From: Polaromonas sp.
Lineage (GTDB): Bacteria; Pseudomonadota; Gammaproteobacteria; Burkholderiales; Burkholderiaceae_C
Assembly (NCBI GenBank): GCA_030654695.1
Contig: JAURWY010000008.1
Coordinates: 20,630 to 84,629 of the forward strand
DNA length: 64,000 bases
Reading direction: 5' to 3'
Within the stretch, counting starts at the first letter, position 1. Every line of letters starts with the position of its first letter. Under the pieces are notes generated by a model. The model did not search any database. It was not told where the DNA came from and was given only the letters and a program-made list of their open reading frames with translations. This document shows positions 1 through 10,372 of this stretch, piece by piece. The position numbers were made by a program, and so were the translations under genes.

Positions 1-1290
1 CTCGATTTTGGGGTTGAAGCTTTGCAGCGTGGCCAGCGGCAGTTCGGACAAGTCCACACCTTGCGCGATGGCGGTTTTGACGGCGTGGGCGACGGCTTCG
101 TGGGCATCCCGGAAAGGCAGGCCTTTTTTGACCATGTAGTCCGCCAAGTCGGTGGCGGTGGCGTAGCCCTTCAAGGCGGCGCGTTCCATGGCTTCAGCTT
201 TGACGGTGATGCCGCCCACCATCTCGGCAAAAATGCGCAGCGTGTCTTTCAGCGTGTCGACGGTGTCGAACAGTGGCTCTTTGTCTTCTTGGTTGTCTTT
301 GTTGTAGGCCAGCGGTTGGCCCTTCATCAGCGTCACCAAGCCCATCAAATGGCCAACCACGCGGCCGGTTTTGCCGCGGGCGAGTTCGGGCACGTCTGGG
401 TTTTTCTTCTGCGGCATGATCGACGAGCCGGTGCAAAAACGGTCGGCCAGATCGATGAAGCCAAAGCTCTGGCTCATCCACAAAATCAGCTCTTCGCTGA
501 GGCGGCTGGTGTGCACCATCGCCAACGTGGCGGCAGCCGTGAACTCGATGGCGAAGTCACGGTCGCTGACCGCATCTAAGCTGTTTTGGCAAACCGCAGG
601 CAGACCTTGCTCGTCGACCATGCCGAGCGCGCGCGCCACGTGGTCGCGGTCCAGCGGGTAGCTGGTGCCGGCCAATGCTGCTGCACCCAGCGGCAGGCGA
701 TTCACGCGCTTGCGCACGTCGAGCAGGCGTTCGGCGTCGCGCGCAAACATCTCGACGTAGGCCAGCATGTGGTGGCCAAAGCTCACCGGCTGCGCGACTT
801 GCAAATGCGTGAAACCGGGCAGAATGACCTCGACATTTTTCTCCGCGATGTTGACCAAAGCGGTTTGCAACTCAATCAGCAATTCGCCAATCAAATCAAT
901 CTCACCGCGCAGCCAAAGCCGCACGTCGGTGGCGACTTGGTCGTTGCGGCTGCGGCCTGTGTGCAGGCGCTTACCGGCGTCGCCCACCAGCTGCGTCAAA
1001 CGCGCTTCGATGTTGAGGTGAACGTCTTCAAGATCGAGTTTCCATTCAAACGCACCCGACTCGATTTCAGCCGTGATTTGCGCCATGCCGTTTTTGATGG
1101 AGGCGTGGTCGGCTGCGGCAATGATGCCTTGCACCGCCAGCATGTCGGCGTGCGCCAGTGAGCCGGTGATGTCGGCTTGCCACAGGCGTTTGTCAAAAAA
1201 TACGCTGGAGGTGTAGCGCTTGACGAGGTCGCTCATGGGCTCCGAAAACAGGGCCGACCAAGCTTGGGATTTTTTGTCTAATTGATTCAC
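1..1290 (-). CDS. argH: Argininosuccinate lyase (3' end cut by window edge)
   Basis: Last step of arginine synthesis: splits argininosuccinate into arginine and fumarate, as a cytosolic tetramer of the fumarase/aspartase superfamily. The minus-strand frame is open from a GTG at 1288-1290 to the window edge (430 codons; the family has about 460, so the C-terminus is missing). The superfamily signature [12 protein letters not shown] reads from about 436 down to 401, and the N-terminus reads [18 protein letters not shown], typical of this enzyme. The next in-frame ATG (1234-1236) would delete 18 conserved residues, so GTG is preferred. It is transcribed in the same direction as ppc, 229 bases downstream of it and separated from it by a REPIN-like palindrome. 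Confidence 0.93.
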   Translation of the reverse strand, partial: MNQLDKKSQAWSALFSEPMSDLVKRYTSSVFFDKRLWQADITGSLAHADMLAVQGIIAAADHASIKNGMAQITAEIESGAFEWKLDLEDVHLNIEARLTQLVGDAGKRLHTGRSRNDQVATDVRLWLRGEIDLIGELLIELQTALVNIAEKNVEVILPGFTHLQVAQPVSFGHHMLAYVEMFARDAERLLDVRKRVNRLPLGAAALAGTSYPLDRDHVARALGMVDEQGLPAVCQNSLDAVSDRDFAIEFTAAATLAMVHTSRLSEELILWMSQSFGFIDLADRFCTGSSIMPQKKNPDVPELARGKTGRVVGHLMGLVTLMKGQPLAYNKDNQEDKEPLFDTVDTLKDTLRIFAEMVGGITVKAEAMERAALKGYATATDLADYMVKKGLPFRDAHEAVAHAVKTAIAQGVDLSELPLATLQSFNPKIE

Positions 1291-1415
1291 GAGAGAACTT
1301 TCAGTGCCACGCTTGTCTGGGTTGGCAAGCGGGCGGGAGCGGAGAAATGGGGACCTTGCGCAGACAAGCCGTGACAAGATAAGCCGTTGATTTTATCTGG
1401 CCCAGAGGAAGCGGG

Positions 1416-1493
1416 GAATCGGCCAGGGGCTGGCCTCCTACAAAGACATGTCGTCCCCCGATCCTTGTAGGAGGCCAGCCCCCTGGCCGATTC
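1416..1493. repeat. REPIN-like element: two REP sequences in inverted orientation
   Basis: The left arm (1416-1443) and right arm (1465-1493) are reverse complements over 28 of 29 positions, around a 21-base spacer. Each arm also holds its own small hairpin (GGCCAG, 3-4 base loop, CTGGCC) flanked by a GTAGGAG tetranucleotide-type head. That is the architecture of REP sequences mobilised by RAYT (IS200-like) transposases, and a head-to-head pair is a REPIN. It occupies most of the gap between ppc and argH and could also end ppc transcription. No RAYT gene is in the window. Confidence 0.75.
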
Positions 1494-1519
1494 TTGCTGA
1501 CGCTTGATGATTCCCCTCA

Positions 1520-4354
1520 TCAACCGGTGTTGCGCAAACCCGCAGCAATACCGTTGATGGAAATATGAATGCCGCGCTGCACGCGTTCGTCGGCTTTGCC
1601 ATCCCGGTAGCGCCGGATCAACTCGACCTGCAAATGGTGCAGCGGGTCGATGTACGGGAAGCGATGGCGGATGGAACGTTGCAGCGCCGTGTTGCCGGCC
1701 AGTCGCTGCTTGTCGCCGGTGATCTGGCTGAGTGCATCGGCGGTGCGCTGCCACTCGGCTTCAATCGCCGAGAAGATTTTTTTACGCAGCCGCGCATCAC
1801 CAACGAGCTCGGCGTAGCGCGATGCCAAGGCCAAGTCGCTCTTGGCCAGCACCATGTCCATGTTGCTGAGCAGAGTCCGAAAGAAGGGCCATTGTTTGTA
1901 CATTTTTTGCAGCACGGCGAGGTTTTCTTTGCGGGTTTTTGAGCAGCTCCCCAGCCATTGCTCGACCGCCGAACCAAAGCCGTACCAGCCGGGCAAGGCC
2001 AAGCGGCACTGGCCCCAGCTGAAGCCCCAGGGAATGGCGCGCAGGTCTTCAATCTTCTGCGTGGCTTTGCGGGACGCCGGACGTGAGCCAATGTTGAGTT
2101 CGGCGATTTCGCGGATCGGCGTTGAGCTGAAAAAGTAGTCTGTGAAGCCCGGGGTTTCATAGACCAGCGCGCGGTAGGCGGCCATGCTGGCGGCAGACAA
2201 CCGGCTGGCGGTGTCCAGAAAAGCTTGGCTGGCCGGCTTGGTGGGTTGCAGCAGCGTGGCTTCCAGCGTGGCGGCCACCAAGGTTTCGAGGTTGCGGCGG
2301 CCGATTTCCGGGTTGGCGTATTTGGAGCCAATCACTTCGCCTTGTTCGGTCAGGCGAATTTGGCCGCGCACCGTGCCCGGCGGCTGCGCCAAAATCGCCT
2401 CGTAGCTGGGGCCGCCGCCCCGGCCGACCGTGCCGCCACGACCATGAAACATGCGCAGCTGAATGTTGTGGGACACGGCCAGTTCGTCGAAGAGTTCTAC
2501 CAGCGCCATCTCGGCCCGGTACAGCTCCCAGTTGCTGGTGAAGATACCGCCGTCTTTGTTGCTGTCGGAGTAACCCAACATGATGTCTTGCTCGGCGCCG
2601 CTGCGCTGCACTTGCTTGGCGATGCCGGGCAAGCTGTAAAACTCGCGCATGATGGGCGCCGCGTTGCGCAGGTCTTCAATGGTTTCAAACAGCGGCACCA
2701 CAATCAGGTCGTGTGTGGCATCCAGCGTGCCGTGCATCAGGCCAACTTCTTTTTGCAGCAGCAGCACTTCGAGCAGGTCGCTGACGGTTTCGGTGTGGCT
2801 GATGATGTAGTGCCGAATGGCTTCATGGCCGTAGCGCTGGCGGGCCCGCAAGGCGGCTTCAAAAATGGCCAGCTCGCCACGTGCGAGGTCTGAATACTCG
2901 GCGCCGATGACGCGCAGTGCGCGGGCGTCGCTCAGGAGTTTCAGCAGCAGCGTGCGCTTGTCGGCTTCGCTCAATGCCGCGTAATTCGGCTCAAGGCGTG
3001 CCGTGGCCAGCAGCTCGGCCACGACTTCTTCATGTTTGTCTGAGCTTTGGCGCAAGTCGATGGTGGCCAAGTGAAAACCAAACACTTGGACCGCACGGAT
3101 CAGCGGGTGCAGGCGCTGCGTGACGAGCGCTGCGCCGTGGTGGGTCAGCAGCGAGGCTTCGATGGTGCGCAGTTCGGCTAAAAAATCTTCGGCTTTGGCG
3201 TAAGGGTTTTGCGGTGCCAAGGCATGGCGCGCGGCGTCACCGCCGGTGAGTTCTTTGAGCGTGGCGGCAAGCCGGGCGTAGATGCCGGTGAGGGCGCGGC
3301 GGTAGGGCTCGTCAACCCGGTGTTCATTGGTGTCGGGGGAGCTTTCCGCCAGCGCTTGCATCGCCGGGCTGACCTTCACCAGCATGGCAGACACAGACAG
3401 CTCGCCACCTAAATAATGCACTTCGGTGAGGTAGTGGCGCAGCGCCATGTCGGCTTGCCTGCGCAGCGCGTACTCAAGCGTTTCGGCGCTGACGTTGGGG
3501 TTGCCATCGCGGTCGCCGCCAATCCACTGGCCCATGCGCAAAAAACTGTGCACGGCTTGGTTGCCGAGTTCGCGCTCAAGGTCCGCATAAAGCTTGGGGA
3601 TTTCACGCAGAAAGGTGGCTTCGTAATAACTCAGGGCGTTCTCGATCTCGTCGGCCACTGTGAGTTTGGAAAAGCGCAGCAAGCGGGTTTGCCAGAGTTG
3701 CATCACGCGGGCACGCAACTGCGCCTCGTTGGCAGCGAGTTCCCGCGGGCTGAGCAGGTCTTTGGCGGCGTTGACGGCGGCGGCGCGGGCTTTGATTTCG
3801 TCGCGGCTTGTGAGCAGCAGGGCAATGCCGCGCTCGGCGTCCAAAATACTTTTGCGCTGCACTTCTGTCGGGTGCGCTGTCAGCACCGGCGAGACAAAAC
3901 TTTTCGCCAGCGTCTGGGAAATGGTTTTGGGTGAAATACCGGCCCAGCGCAGCCGCGCCAGCGCCACGTCAATGCTGCCTTCTTGCGTGTCGCCAGCGCG
4001 TTCATGGATGGCGCGGCGGCGAATGTGGTGGCGGTCTTCGGCCAGATTCGCCAGATGGCTGAAATAGGTGAAGGCGCGGATGACGCTGACGGTTTGCTCT
4101 CCGCTCAGCCCTTTGAGTAGTTTTTTCAGCGCCTTGTCGGCCTCTGCATCGGCGTCGCGCCGAAAGCTCACGGAGAGTTTGCGGACTTGCTCGATCAGCT
4201 CGTAGGCCGGCACGCCTTCTTGTTCGCGGATCACGTCACCCAAAATGCGGCCTAGCAGGCGGATGTCTTCAACCAGTGGCCGCTCGTTGTCTTTGGCGCG
4301 TGCGCTGGGTGCGGCTGGCGTTGAAGAGGTTTTTGCCCGTGCTGAAGTCGCCAT
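1520..4354 (-). CDS. ppc: Phosphoenolpyruvate carboxylase
   Basis: Anaplerotic enzyme making oxaloacetate from PEP and bicarbonate, feeding the TCA cycle. The 944-residue frame contains all family hallmarks: the LTAHPTE active-site histidine, [20 protein letters not shown], the glycine loop [14 protein letters not shown] and the invariant C-terminal NTG. The frame is open to 4441, but upstream codons overlap the divergent hemC promoter region; ATG at 4354 (MATSARAK) is preferred, with 4384 a second possibility. It is divergent from hemC by about 70 bases, so the two share a promoter region. The low-complexity Ser/Ala N-terminus before the conserved core (about residue 20) is normal for this lineage. 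Confidence 0.96.
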   Translation of the reverse strand: MATSARAKTSSTPAAPSARAKDNERPLVEDIRLLGRILGDVIREQEGVPAYELIEQVRKLSVSFRRDADAEADKALKKLLKGLSGEQTVSVIRAFTYFSHLANLAEDRHHIRRRAIHERAGDTQEGSIDVALARLRWAGISPKTISQTLAKSFVSPVLTAHPTEVQRKSILDAERGIALLLTSRDEIKARAAAVNAAKDLLSPRELAANEAQLRARVMQLWQTRLLRFSKLTVADEIENALSYYEATFLREIPKLYADLERELGNQAVHSFLRMGQWIGGDRDGNPNVSAETLEYALRRQADMALRHYLTEVHYLGGELSVSAMLVKVSPAMQALAESSPDTNEHRVDEPYRRALTGIYARLAATLKELTGGDAARHALAPQNPYAKAEDFLAELRTIEASLLTHHGAALVTQRLHPLIRAVQVFGFHLATIDLRQSSDKHEEVVAELLATARLEPNYAALSEADKRTLLLKLLSDARALRVIGAEYSDLARGELAIFEAALRARQRYGHEAIRHYIISHTETVSDLLEVLLLQKEVGLMHGTLDATHDLIVVPLFETIEDLRNAAPIMREFYSLPGIAKQVQRSGAEQDIMLGYSDSNKDGGIFTSNWELYRAEMALVELFDELAVSHNIQLRMFHGRGGTVGRGGGPSYEAILAQPPGTVRGQIRLTEQGEVIGSKYANPEIGRRNLETLVAATLEATLLQPTKPASQAFLDTASRLSAASMAAYRALVYETPGFTDYFFSSTPIREIAELNIGSRPASRKATQKIEDLRAIPWGFSWGQCRLALPGWYGFGSAVEQWLGSCSKTRKENLAVLQKMYKQWPFFRTLLSNMDMVLAKSDLALASRYAELVGDARLRKKIFSAIEAEWQRTADALSQITGDKQRLAGNTALQRSIRHRFPYIDPLHHLQVELIRRYRDGKADERVQRGIHISINGIAAGLRNTG

Positions 4355-4425
4355 GTCGCCGCCCTGTTGTACGAAAGGCTGCATGCTAGCATTCACGCCA
4401 TTGAAAGATAACAAGGCAGTTACCA

Positions 4426-5430
4426 GTGATCGCACATACAAATTCAGCCGTCAAAAAAGTGGTCATCGCCACCCGCGAAAGCCGCTTGGCGCTGTGGCAA
4501 GCCGAGCACGTCAAGGCTTTGTTGGAAAGCCGCTTGGGCTGGCAGGTTGAGCTGCTGGGCATGACCACCACGGGCGACCAAATTCAGGACCGCTCATTGA
4601 GCAAAGTCGGCGGCAAGGGCTTGTTTGTCAAAGAGCTGGAGACGGCCTTGCTGGATGGCCGCGCTGACCTCGCCGTGCATTCGCTGAAAGATGTGCCAAT
4701 GGACTTGCCGGCTGGTTTTGCCTTGGCCTGCGTGCTCGAGCGCGAAGACCCGCGCGATGCGTTTGTGTCGAATCACCATGCTTCGCTGGCGGCTTTGCCG
4801 GTGGGTGCGGTGGTCGGTACGTCAAGCCTGCGCCGCTTGGTGATTTTGAAGTCCTTGCGACCTGACCTGCGCATTGAACCCTTGCGCGGCAACCTCGACA
4901 CCCGACTGCGCAAGCTCGACGAAGGCCAATACGATGCGATCGTGCTGGCCGCTGCCGGACTCAAACGCTTGGGGCTTGAGAGCCGCATTCGCGCGAACTT
5001 TGAGCCTGACAGCATGTTGCCTGCGGCCGGCCAAGGTGCGCTCGGCATTGAAGTGCGGGCGGACCGGCAAGACTTGATAGCCGCACTGGCCCTGCTGGCG
5101 CACCAGCCCACCTGGTTGGCTGTGACCGCTGAGCGCACAGTGTCGCGCGCCATGGGGGGCAGTTGTTCGATGCCGCTGGCCGCGTTCACCCACGGCCTGA
5201 CGGCTGACGGCCTGCTACTGGAAGCGGCTTGGGGAGACCCCGGTGATGCGGGTCCAGATGCCGTGCCAAATGCAGTGCCGGCCGAGACGGCACCGCTGGT
5301 GCGCGTGCAGCACCAAGCGCTGGTGCGTGATTTTGCTGAGGCCGAAGCGCTCGGCGAGCACGTGGCTGCGCTGCTGCGAGCCGGGGGCGCGGTCTGGGCT
5401 ACCCATATCAGTTCAAATGCCAGCACTTGA
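4426..5430 (+). CDS. hemC: Hydroxymethylbilane synthase (porphobilinogen deaminase)
   Basis: Polymerises four porphobilinogen molecules to hydroxymethylbilane, the linear tetrapyrrole of haem synthesis, in the cytosol. 334 residues, starting at a GTG. Family motifs are clear: [16 protein letters not shown] near the N-terminus, [23 protein letters not shown], and [10 protein letters not shown] with Cys247 as attachment site of the dipyrromethane cofactor. The domain 3 C-terminus overlaps the hemD start by 14 bases, indicating translational coupling. It is the first gene of hemC-hemD-hemX-hemY, the usual order in proteobacteria, and is divergent from ppc. Confidence 0.96.
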   Translation: MIAHTNSAVKKVVIATRESRLALWQAEHVKALLESRLGWQVELLGMTTTGDQIQDRSLSKVGGKGLFVKELETALLDGRADLAVHSLKDVPMDLPAGFALACVLEREDPRDAFVSNHHASLAALPVGAVVGTSSLRRLVILKSLRPDLRIEPLRGNLDTRLRKLDEGQYDAIVLAAAGLKRLGLESRIRANFEPDSMLPAAGQGALGIEVRADRQDLIAALALLAHQPTWLAVTAERTVSRAMGGSCSMPLAAFTHGLTADGLLLEAAWGDPGDAGPDAVPNAVPAETAPLVRVQHQALVRDFAEAEALGEHVAALLRAGGAVWATHISSNAST

Positions 5431-6274
5431 ACGCGCTGACAGCGCTGAACGAGTTGGCCGGGTTGGCCGGGTTGGCCGCGTCATCGTCACCCGGCCCGCT
5501 CCAGATGCCCAGCGTTGGGTTGCGCAACTAGAGCAGCGCGGTATTCGCGCCGAAGCACTGCCTTTGATCGAGATTGCCAGCGTGGCTGATTTGACAGCGG
5601 CGCGTGCTGCGTGGGCGCACTTGGACCATTACGCCGCTGTGATGTTTGTGAGCGGCAATGCGGTTGAGCATTTTTTTGCGGCTAGGCGAACAGTTGCTGA
5701 GCCAACGGCTCAGGACTTGGCAACGTTGCCCCATGTTCGCTTCATGGCGCCCGGCCCGGGCACTGCGCAGGTGTTGGTGGCGCAAGGTGTGCCGACGGCG
5801 CAGATCGATACGCCGCCCGTTGATGCCGCGCAGTTTGACTCTGAGGCCTTGTGGCAAGTGATCGGCCAGCGGGATTGGGCTGGGCAACGGGTGTTGATCG
5901 TGCGCGGCCAAAGCGAGTCATCGGACACGGCGGCAGATGTTGCGGCACCGGGCCGTGAATGGCTGGCCCGTCAGCTTGAACAGGCGGGCGCTGCGGTTGA
6001 TTTTGTGGTGGTTTACGAACGCCGTGCGCCGCATTTCACCGCGGCGCAGCTGCAGTGCATGATCGACAGTCAGCGTGATGGATCGGTCTGGCTCTTCAGC
6101 AGTTCTGAAGCCTTGGCGCATTTACCTCGGGGGTTTGACTGGTCGCAGGCCAAAGCCATCGCCACACACAGCAGAATCGCCCAAGCGGCACAGGCGGCGG
6201 GTTGGGGTGTTGTTATCGAGTCACGACCGGCGCTGGACGACATCGTGGCGTCGATAGAATTGGTGTATTCATGA
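5417..6274 (+). CDS. hemD: Uroporphyrinogen-III synthase
   Basis: Cyclises hydroxymethylbilane with inversion of ring D to give uroporphyrinogen III. HemD sequences are poorly conserved; the call rests on [17 protein letters not shown] at the N-terminus, [10 protein letters not shown], a middle VLIVRG segment, VVYER and a C-terminal SSSEAL segment, plus its place between hemC and hemX. ATG 5417 (MPALERADS) is preferred over the upstream in-frame codons, which lie deep inside hemC. The product is 285 residues. The N-terminus holds a VGR tripeptide repeated three times, encoded by a 9-base tandem repeat at 5453-5479. It ends in an ATGA overlap with hemX. Confidence 0.9.
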   Translation: MPALERADSAERVGRVGRVGRVIVTRPAPDAQRWVAQLEQRGIRAEALPLIEIASVADLTAARAAWAHLDHYAAVMFVSGNAVEHFFAARRTVAEPTAQDLATLPHVRFMAPGPGTAQVLVAQGVPTAQIDTPPVDAAQFDSEALWQVIGQRDWAGQRVLIVRGQSESSDTAADVAAPGREWLARQLEQAGAAVDFVVVYERRAPHFTAAQLQCMIDSQRDGSVWLFSSSEALAHLPRGFDWSQAKAIATHSRIAQAAQAAGWGVVIESRPALDDIVASIELVYS

Positions 6275-7422
6275 GTGACATTCCTTCAACACCCAATTCG
6301 GCCGCATCGGCCAGCCTTGGCGCACCTGTTTCGCCCGTCTCTGCTGCCAGTGCGTGGTGGCACTCGCGGACTTGGGCGCTGGTCGTGCTGGTACTGGCTC
6401 TGGCAGGTGCTTTGGGCTGCTTGCTGTTGTGGCAAAAGCTCAGCCATATTCAAGAAGAGCTGGCGCGCCGTAGCACCGACACCGGAACCCAAGCGGTCGA
6501 GGCTCGAACGCTGGCCCGCCAAGCGCAAGAAAGCAGCCGTGAACTCGCAGCGCGTTTAGCGGTGACTGAAAACCGCATCAGCGAGGTCAGCTTGCAGCGT
6601 GGCCAACTCGAAGAACTGATGCAAAAATTGTCGCGCTCTCGTGATGACAACTTGGTGATTGAGCTAGAAGCCAACCTGCGGCTGGCGCAGCAACAGGCGC
6701 AGCTGACAGGCAGCGCTGAGCCTTTGCTGGCGGCCCTCAGGTCTGCTGAACAACGGCTCGCGCGCGCAGCCCAGCCGCGCTTGACCCCGGTGCAGCGTGC
6801 CATTGTCAAAGATGCCGAACGGATTAAAAGTGCGGCCCAGACCGATGTCCCGGCAATGCTGCTGAAGCTCGACGAACTGGTGCGCCAGATTGATGAGTTG
6901 CCGATGGCCAATGATGTGGTGGGTGGTGTGTTTCAACCCACGGCGGGTTCAACGGCGCCAGCGGCTGGCGTATTGCCCTCTTCGGCTGCTGCTGCTGGTG
7001 CTCCTGCCGAGATCGTGCGCACTGGTTTTGCACGCTTTTTTGATCTCCAGGCGTTGAGCAGCTGGTCGGGTCGGATCCTGACTGGCCTGCGTGAAGACGC
7101 TCAAAGCCTGTTGCGGGTGAGTCGGATTGACCGACCCGAGGCCGCCTTGCTGGCACCGGAGCAGTCTTACTTCCTGCGCGAAAACATCAAGCTCAAATTA
7201 CTCAATGCCCGCTTGGCCTTGCTGTCGCGGCAAACCGATGCAGCGCGCTCTGATCTGGCCAGCGTGCAGACTAGTTTGTCGCGTTATTTTGATGCTTCGT
7301 CGCGCAAGACGCAGGCTGCGAAAGCCTTGCTGCAGCAGACTCAGGCGCAACTCCGAACCGGCGAGTTGCCGCGTTTTGACGAGACTCTGGCCGCCCTGGC
7401 CACCGCGGCCGCTGGCCGTTAA
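6271..7422 (+). CDS. hemX: HemX-like membrane protein (uroporphyrinogen-III C-methyltransferase family name)
   Basis: 383 residues: a Ser/Ala-rich cytoplasmic N-terminus, one membrane helix at about residues 34-54, a coiled-coil-like stretch rich in Gln/Glu/Arg (about 55-150), then a soluble domain. Databases name the family after methyltransferases, but I see no SAM-binding motif; its biochemical role is unproven and is usually taken to be organising haem-pathway enzymes at the membrane together with HemY. It starts at the ATGA overlapping the hemD stop, so it is translationally coupled. A longer frame from 6202 would lie inside hemD and is rejected. Confidence 0.85.
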   Translation: MSDIPSTPNSAASASLGAPVSPVSAASAWWHSRTWALVVLVLALAGALGCLLLWQKLSHIQEELARRSTDTGTQAVEARTLARQAQESSRELAARLAVTENRISEVSLQRGQLEELMQKLSRSRDDNLVIELEANLRLAQQQAQLTGSAEPLLAALRSAEQRLARAAQPRLTPVQRAIVKDAERIKSAAQTDVPAMLLKLDELVRQIDELPMANDVVGGVFQPTAGSTAPAAGVLPSSAAAAGAPAEIVRTGFARFFDLQALSSWSGRILTGLREDAQSLLRVSRIDRPEAALLAPEQSYFLRENIKLKLLNARLALLSRQTDAARSDLASVQTSLSRYFDASSRKTQAAKALLQQTQAQLRTGELPRFDETLAALATAAAGR

Positions 7423-7446
7423 GACTCCCAATAAAAAAACCAGCTT

Positions 7447-8736
7447 ATGCGTGCCGCCCTTTGGTTTGTTGCCCTGTTTGGCGTGGCTGTGGCCGTGGCC
7501 TTGTTGGCCGGCAACAACCATGCCGTCGTGACCTTGTTCTGGCCACCGTACCGGGTCGATCTGTCCTTCAATTTGATGCTGCTGGTGTTGGTGGCGGCTT
7601 TTGCTCTGCTGCATTTTGCGCTCAAGGCTTTGACCGTGGTGGCATCGCTGCCGCGGCAGGCGCGGCGCTGGCGAGCACAGCAAAAAGAACGTGCCATGTA
7701 CGCCGCCTTGATGGACGCGTTGGCGCACTTGCTGGCGGGTCGATTCATTCGTGCATCGCGCTCTGCTGAAAACGCCTTGCTGCAAGAAAAAAACATGAGC
7801 GAGTTGATTCTCGATGTGGGAACAGACTCCGGGCATCAGCCGGCTCGCTCGCAGCAGTTGCGTTCTTTGGCGCATTTGTTGGCGGCCGAGAGCGCGCAAG
7901 CATTGCAAAACCGTGGAGTCCGCGATCAGCATTTGCAACAAGCGCTTGAGGGTGCGGGCAACCGGACGGTGCTGGAAACCCAAGAAGGCATTCAGCTGCG
8001 CGCGGCGCGTTGGGCACTGGAAGACCGTGAACCGAGCGTGGCGATGGAGTGGCTGAACCAGCTGCCGCTGGGCGCCGGTCGCCGCACGCTGGCCTTGCGC
8101 ATGCGATTGCGTGCGGCACGGCTGGCTGGCCAGACATCGGACGCCCTGGAAACGGCCCGTCTGTTGGCCAAGCACCGTGCGTTTTCACCGCCGGCGGCAC
8201 AAAGCATCATCCGCGGCTTGGCGCTTGAGTTGCTCAACGCCGCGCATGATCCGGAACAGCTGCGCCACGTCTGGCTGTCGCTGGATGATGTCGAACGCGC
8301 CATGCCTGAACTGGCCGTCCATGCCGCTTCCCGGCTGATGCTGTTGAAGGGCGATGCCGCAGTGGCGCGTCATTGGCTGGCAGGCGCTTGGGAGACGGTG
8401 ATGGCGCCGCGCTCGGAGCTGGGCGACAGCATTCGCGTAAAATTTATTTTGGCGCTGGAAGACAGCCTAGAGGCCATCGATGCGGCTTGGCTGGCGCGCA
8501 TCGAAGCCGCCTTGCAGACCCGGCCCGGCGATGCTAATTTTGAGTATTTGGCCGGCGTCGCTTGCCTGAAGCGTCAGCTCTGGGGCAAAGCGCAGCAGCT
8601 GCTGTCGCACGCGGTGTTGTCTTTGCAAGATGCCGTGCTCAAACGCAAGGCTTGGCTGGCGCTGGCCGCGTTGGCCGAGCAACGCGGTGAAGAAGCCGCC
8701 GTGCAGAACGCTTACCGGCAAGCAGCCAAAGCCTGA
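7447..8736 (+). CDS. hemY: HemY, haem-biosynthesis-associated TPR membrane protein
   Basis: 429 residues. Two N-terminal membrane helices (about 4-22 and 41-62) form a hairpin, with a WPPYRVDLS linker between them, and are followed by an alpha-helical repeat region (TPR-like Ala/Leu pattern, about 100-425). This matches the proteobacterial HemY_N family, the last gene of hemCDXY operons. It is not the protoporphyrinogen oxidase also called HemY in Gram-positives. It follows hemX by 24 bases in the same operon and ends 14 bases before the convergent cardiolipin synthase. Confidence 0.9.
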   Translation: MRAALWFVALFGVAVAVALLAGNNHAVVTLFWPPYRVDLSFNLMLLVLVAAFALLHFALKALTVVASLPRQARRWRAQQKERAMYAALMDALAHLLAGRFIRASRSAENALLQEKNMSELILDVGTDSGHQPARSQQLRSLAHLLAAESAQALQNRGVRDQHLQQALEGAGNRTVLETQEGIQLRAARWALEDREPSVAMEWLNQLPLGAGRRTLALRMRLRAARLAGQTSDALETARLLAKHRAFSPPAAQSIIRGLALELLNAAHDPEQLRHVWLSLDDVERAMPELAVHAASRLMLLKGDAAVARHWLAGAWETVMAPRSELGDSIRVKFILALEDSLEAIDAAWLARIEAALQTRPGDANFEYLAGVACLKRQLWGKAQQLLSHAVLSLQDAVLKRKAWLALAALAEQRGEEAAVQNAYRQAAKA

Positions 8737-8750
8737 GTCTTGGTCGAATC

Positions 8751-10250
8751 TCAAAGATAGGGCGACAGCAAGCCGGCCAGACGATCACGCAGTTGCCCGG
8801 CTAGGGACTGGCGGGCCAGCACTGCCGCATCCAGTGTCTCGGCGTCTGATATGCGCTGCTGCAGCAAGGTGTCGAGCTGCGCCACCAGTTGCGCGTCATG
8901 GCACTCAAGGTTGTATTCAAAATTGAGCCGCAGGCTGCGCGCGTCCCAGTTGGTGGAGCCAATCAGCGACCATGCATCGTCGACCAGAAACAGTTTGGAG
9001 TGATCGAACGGCGGCGGCGACAAGTGAATCCGGCAGCCGGCCGCCAGCAGCCGGCCCATTTGTGGGCGCATGGCCCAATCCATCAGCGGCAGGTTGCTGC
9101 GGGCCGGCAGCACGATGTCCACCGTGACGCCGCGCAAGGCGGTGATCTGCAGGGTCGTCAGCAGCACCTCGTCCGGCAGAAAGTAGGGTGTCATGATGGC
9201 CACCCGTTGCTGCGCACAGGCCAGTGCGCCCAGCATCACATGGCGCATGTGGTCGATGTCGCCATCCGGGCCATCAGAGACGCCTCGCGCCAGTACCGGT
9301 CCGCAATTTGTGGCCGCTGCAAACCAAGTTTCGCCCAGCAGCGCCTCGCCGGTGCTGAAAGCCCAATCAATGGCGAAGGCCCGTTGCATGTCGGCGACGA
9401 CCGGGCCACGCACCGAAAAGTGCAGGCAGCGAACCGGCGACTTGGGTTGGCGCGCCAGCCAATGCCCGGCCCGAATGTTCATGCCCCCCGTGAAGCCATG
9501 CGCGCCGTCGATGACCATGATCTTGCGGTGGTTGCGCAGATTGGCGTGGGCCAGCAGACCGAGAAAGCGGGGTGGCAGGAATGCCGCTGCCTTGACGCCG
9601 CGGCTGCTCAGGTGCACGACCATGCGGCCGTGGCTGTAGCGTCCGCCCACCGCATCGATCAGTACCCGCACTTGGACGCCGCGCTGCTGGGCCCGCACCA
9701 AGGCGTCGGCGACAGCGCGGCCAACCTCGTCAAGGTCAAAAATATAAGTCACCAGCGTGATCGAGTGGTGTGCCGAATCAATGGCTGCCAGCATCGCCGG
9801 GTAGGTTTCGTCGCCATCGCGCAAGGGCGTGATGGCGTTGCCGCCGAGCAGGGCATTGCCGGTGGTTTCCCGGGCCAGCCGGTTGATGCCAGCCAGCGCC
9901 AGTGAACTCGGGGCATCGGGTCCGGCGGCACTGCCAATGGCCGCGACACGGCTGCCGGTGCGTTGGTGCTCCCGTTGCCAAGCCGTTTTCAGGTCCAGCG
10001 CCACACCCGCGCGCTGGATGCGGTTGACGCCCAACATCAGGTAGAGCAACGCGCTAACGATAGGGGTGAACCAAGCCAGTCCGATCCAGGCGACGGTGGC
10101 CGACACATTGCGGCGCGTCAGCAGGGCGTGCAGCGTCACTGCCAGCGCCAGCGACAGGTGCAGCACGGTGGTCATCACGGGCAGCCAGCCTTGTAACTCC
10201 GGCAGAGCGTTGTGGAGCCAAGTCTGAGAAGCGAAGAAAGGCGTTTCCAT
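8751..10250 (-). CDS. cls: Cardiolipin synthase, phospholipase D family
   Basis: Condenses phosphatidylglycerol into cardiolipin at the inner membrane. From the chosen ATG (METPFFASQ) it has 499 residues: two membrane helices (about 23-43 and 50-70), then two PLD domains, each with an HKD motif, NHRKIMVIDGAHGFTGG and FDHSKLFLVDDAWSLIGSTN. A start 16 codons upstream (10298) lies inside the rne terminator hairpin and is less likely. The helix pair followed by two PLD domains corresponds to ClsA-type enzymes. It lies downstream of rne on the same strand but behind a strong terminator, so it probably has its own promoter. Confidence 0.93.
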   Translation of the reverse strand: METPFFASQTWLHNALPELQGWLPVMTTVLHLSLALAVTLHALLTRRNVSATVAWIGLAWFTPIVSALLYLMLGVNRIQRAGVALDLKTAWQREHQRTGSRVAAIGSAAGPDAPSSLALAGINRLARETTGNALLGGNAITPLRDGDETYPAMLAAIDSAHHSITLVTYIFDLDEVGRAVADALVRAQQRGVQVRVLIDAVGGRYSHGRMVVHLSSRGVKAAAFLPPRFLGLLAHANLRNHRKIMVIDGAHGFTGGMNIRAGHWLARQPKSPVRCLHFSVRGPVVADMQRAFAIDWAFSTGEALLGETWFAAATNCGPVLARGVSDGPDGDIDHMRHVMLGALACAQQRVAIMTPYFLPDEVLLTTLQITALRGVTVDIVLPARSNLPLMDWAMRPQMGRLLAAGCRIHLSPPPFDHSKLFLVDDAWSLIGSTNWDARSLRLNFEYNLECHDAQLVAQLDTLLQQRISDAETLDAAVLARQSLAGQLRDRLAGLLSPYL

Positions 10251-10284
10251 GCTGTCATGGTAGCGATACTGCCGTGGGCATGAA

Positions 10285-10311
10285 AAAAGGCGACTCAACG
10301 AGTCGCCTTTT
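10285..10311 (-). terminator. Intrinsic terminator of rne
   Basis: A perfect 11-bp stem (AAAAGGCGACT / AGTCGCCTTTT) around a 5-base loop. On the minus strand the right-hand stem arm runs into six consecutive T residues, as expected for the end of the rne transcript 60 bases after its stop codon. The A/T flanks make it potentially bidirectional. Confidence 0.9.
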
Positions 10312-10372
10312 GGGGCTCCAGCCCGGCATGCTGCCCGGACCGGAGACTGTCGCTGTGGTCGCTGTGGTCGGT

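Noticed and set aside
1295..1320. GAACTT before a CTGG as a second sigma-E promoter near argH
   Set aside because: The -10 does not match, and it would read antisense into the 3' end of ppc with no target.
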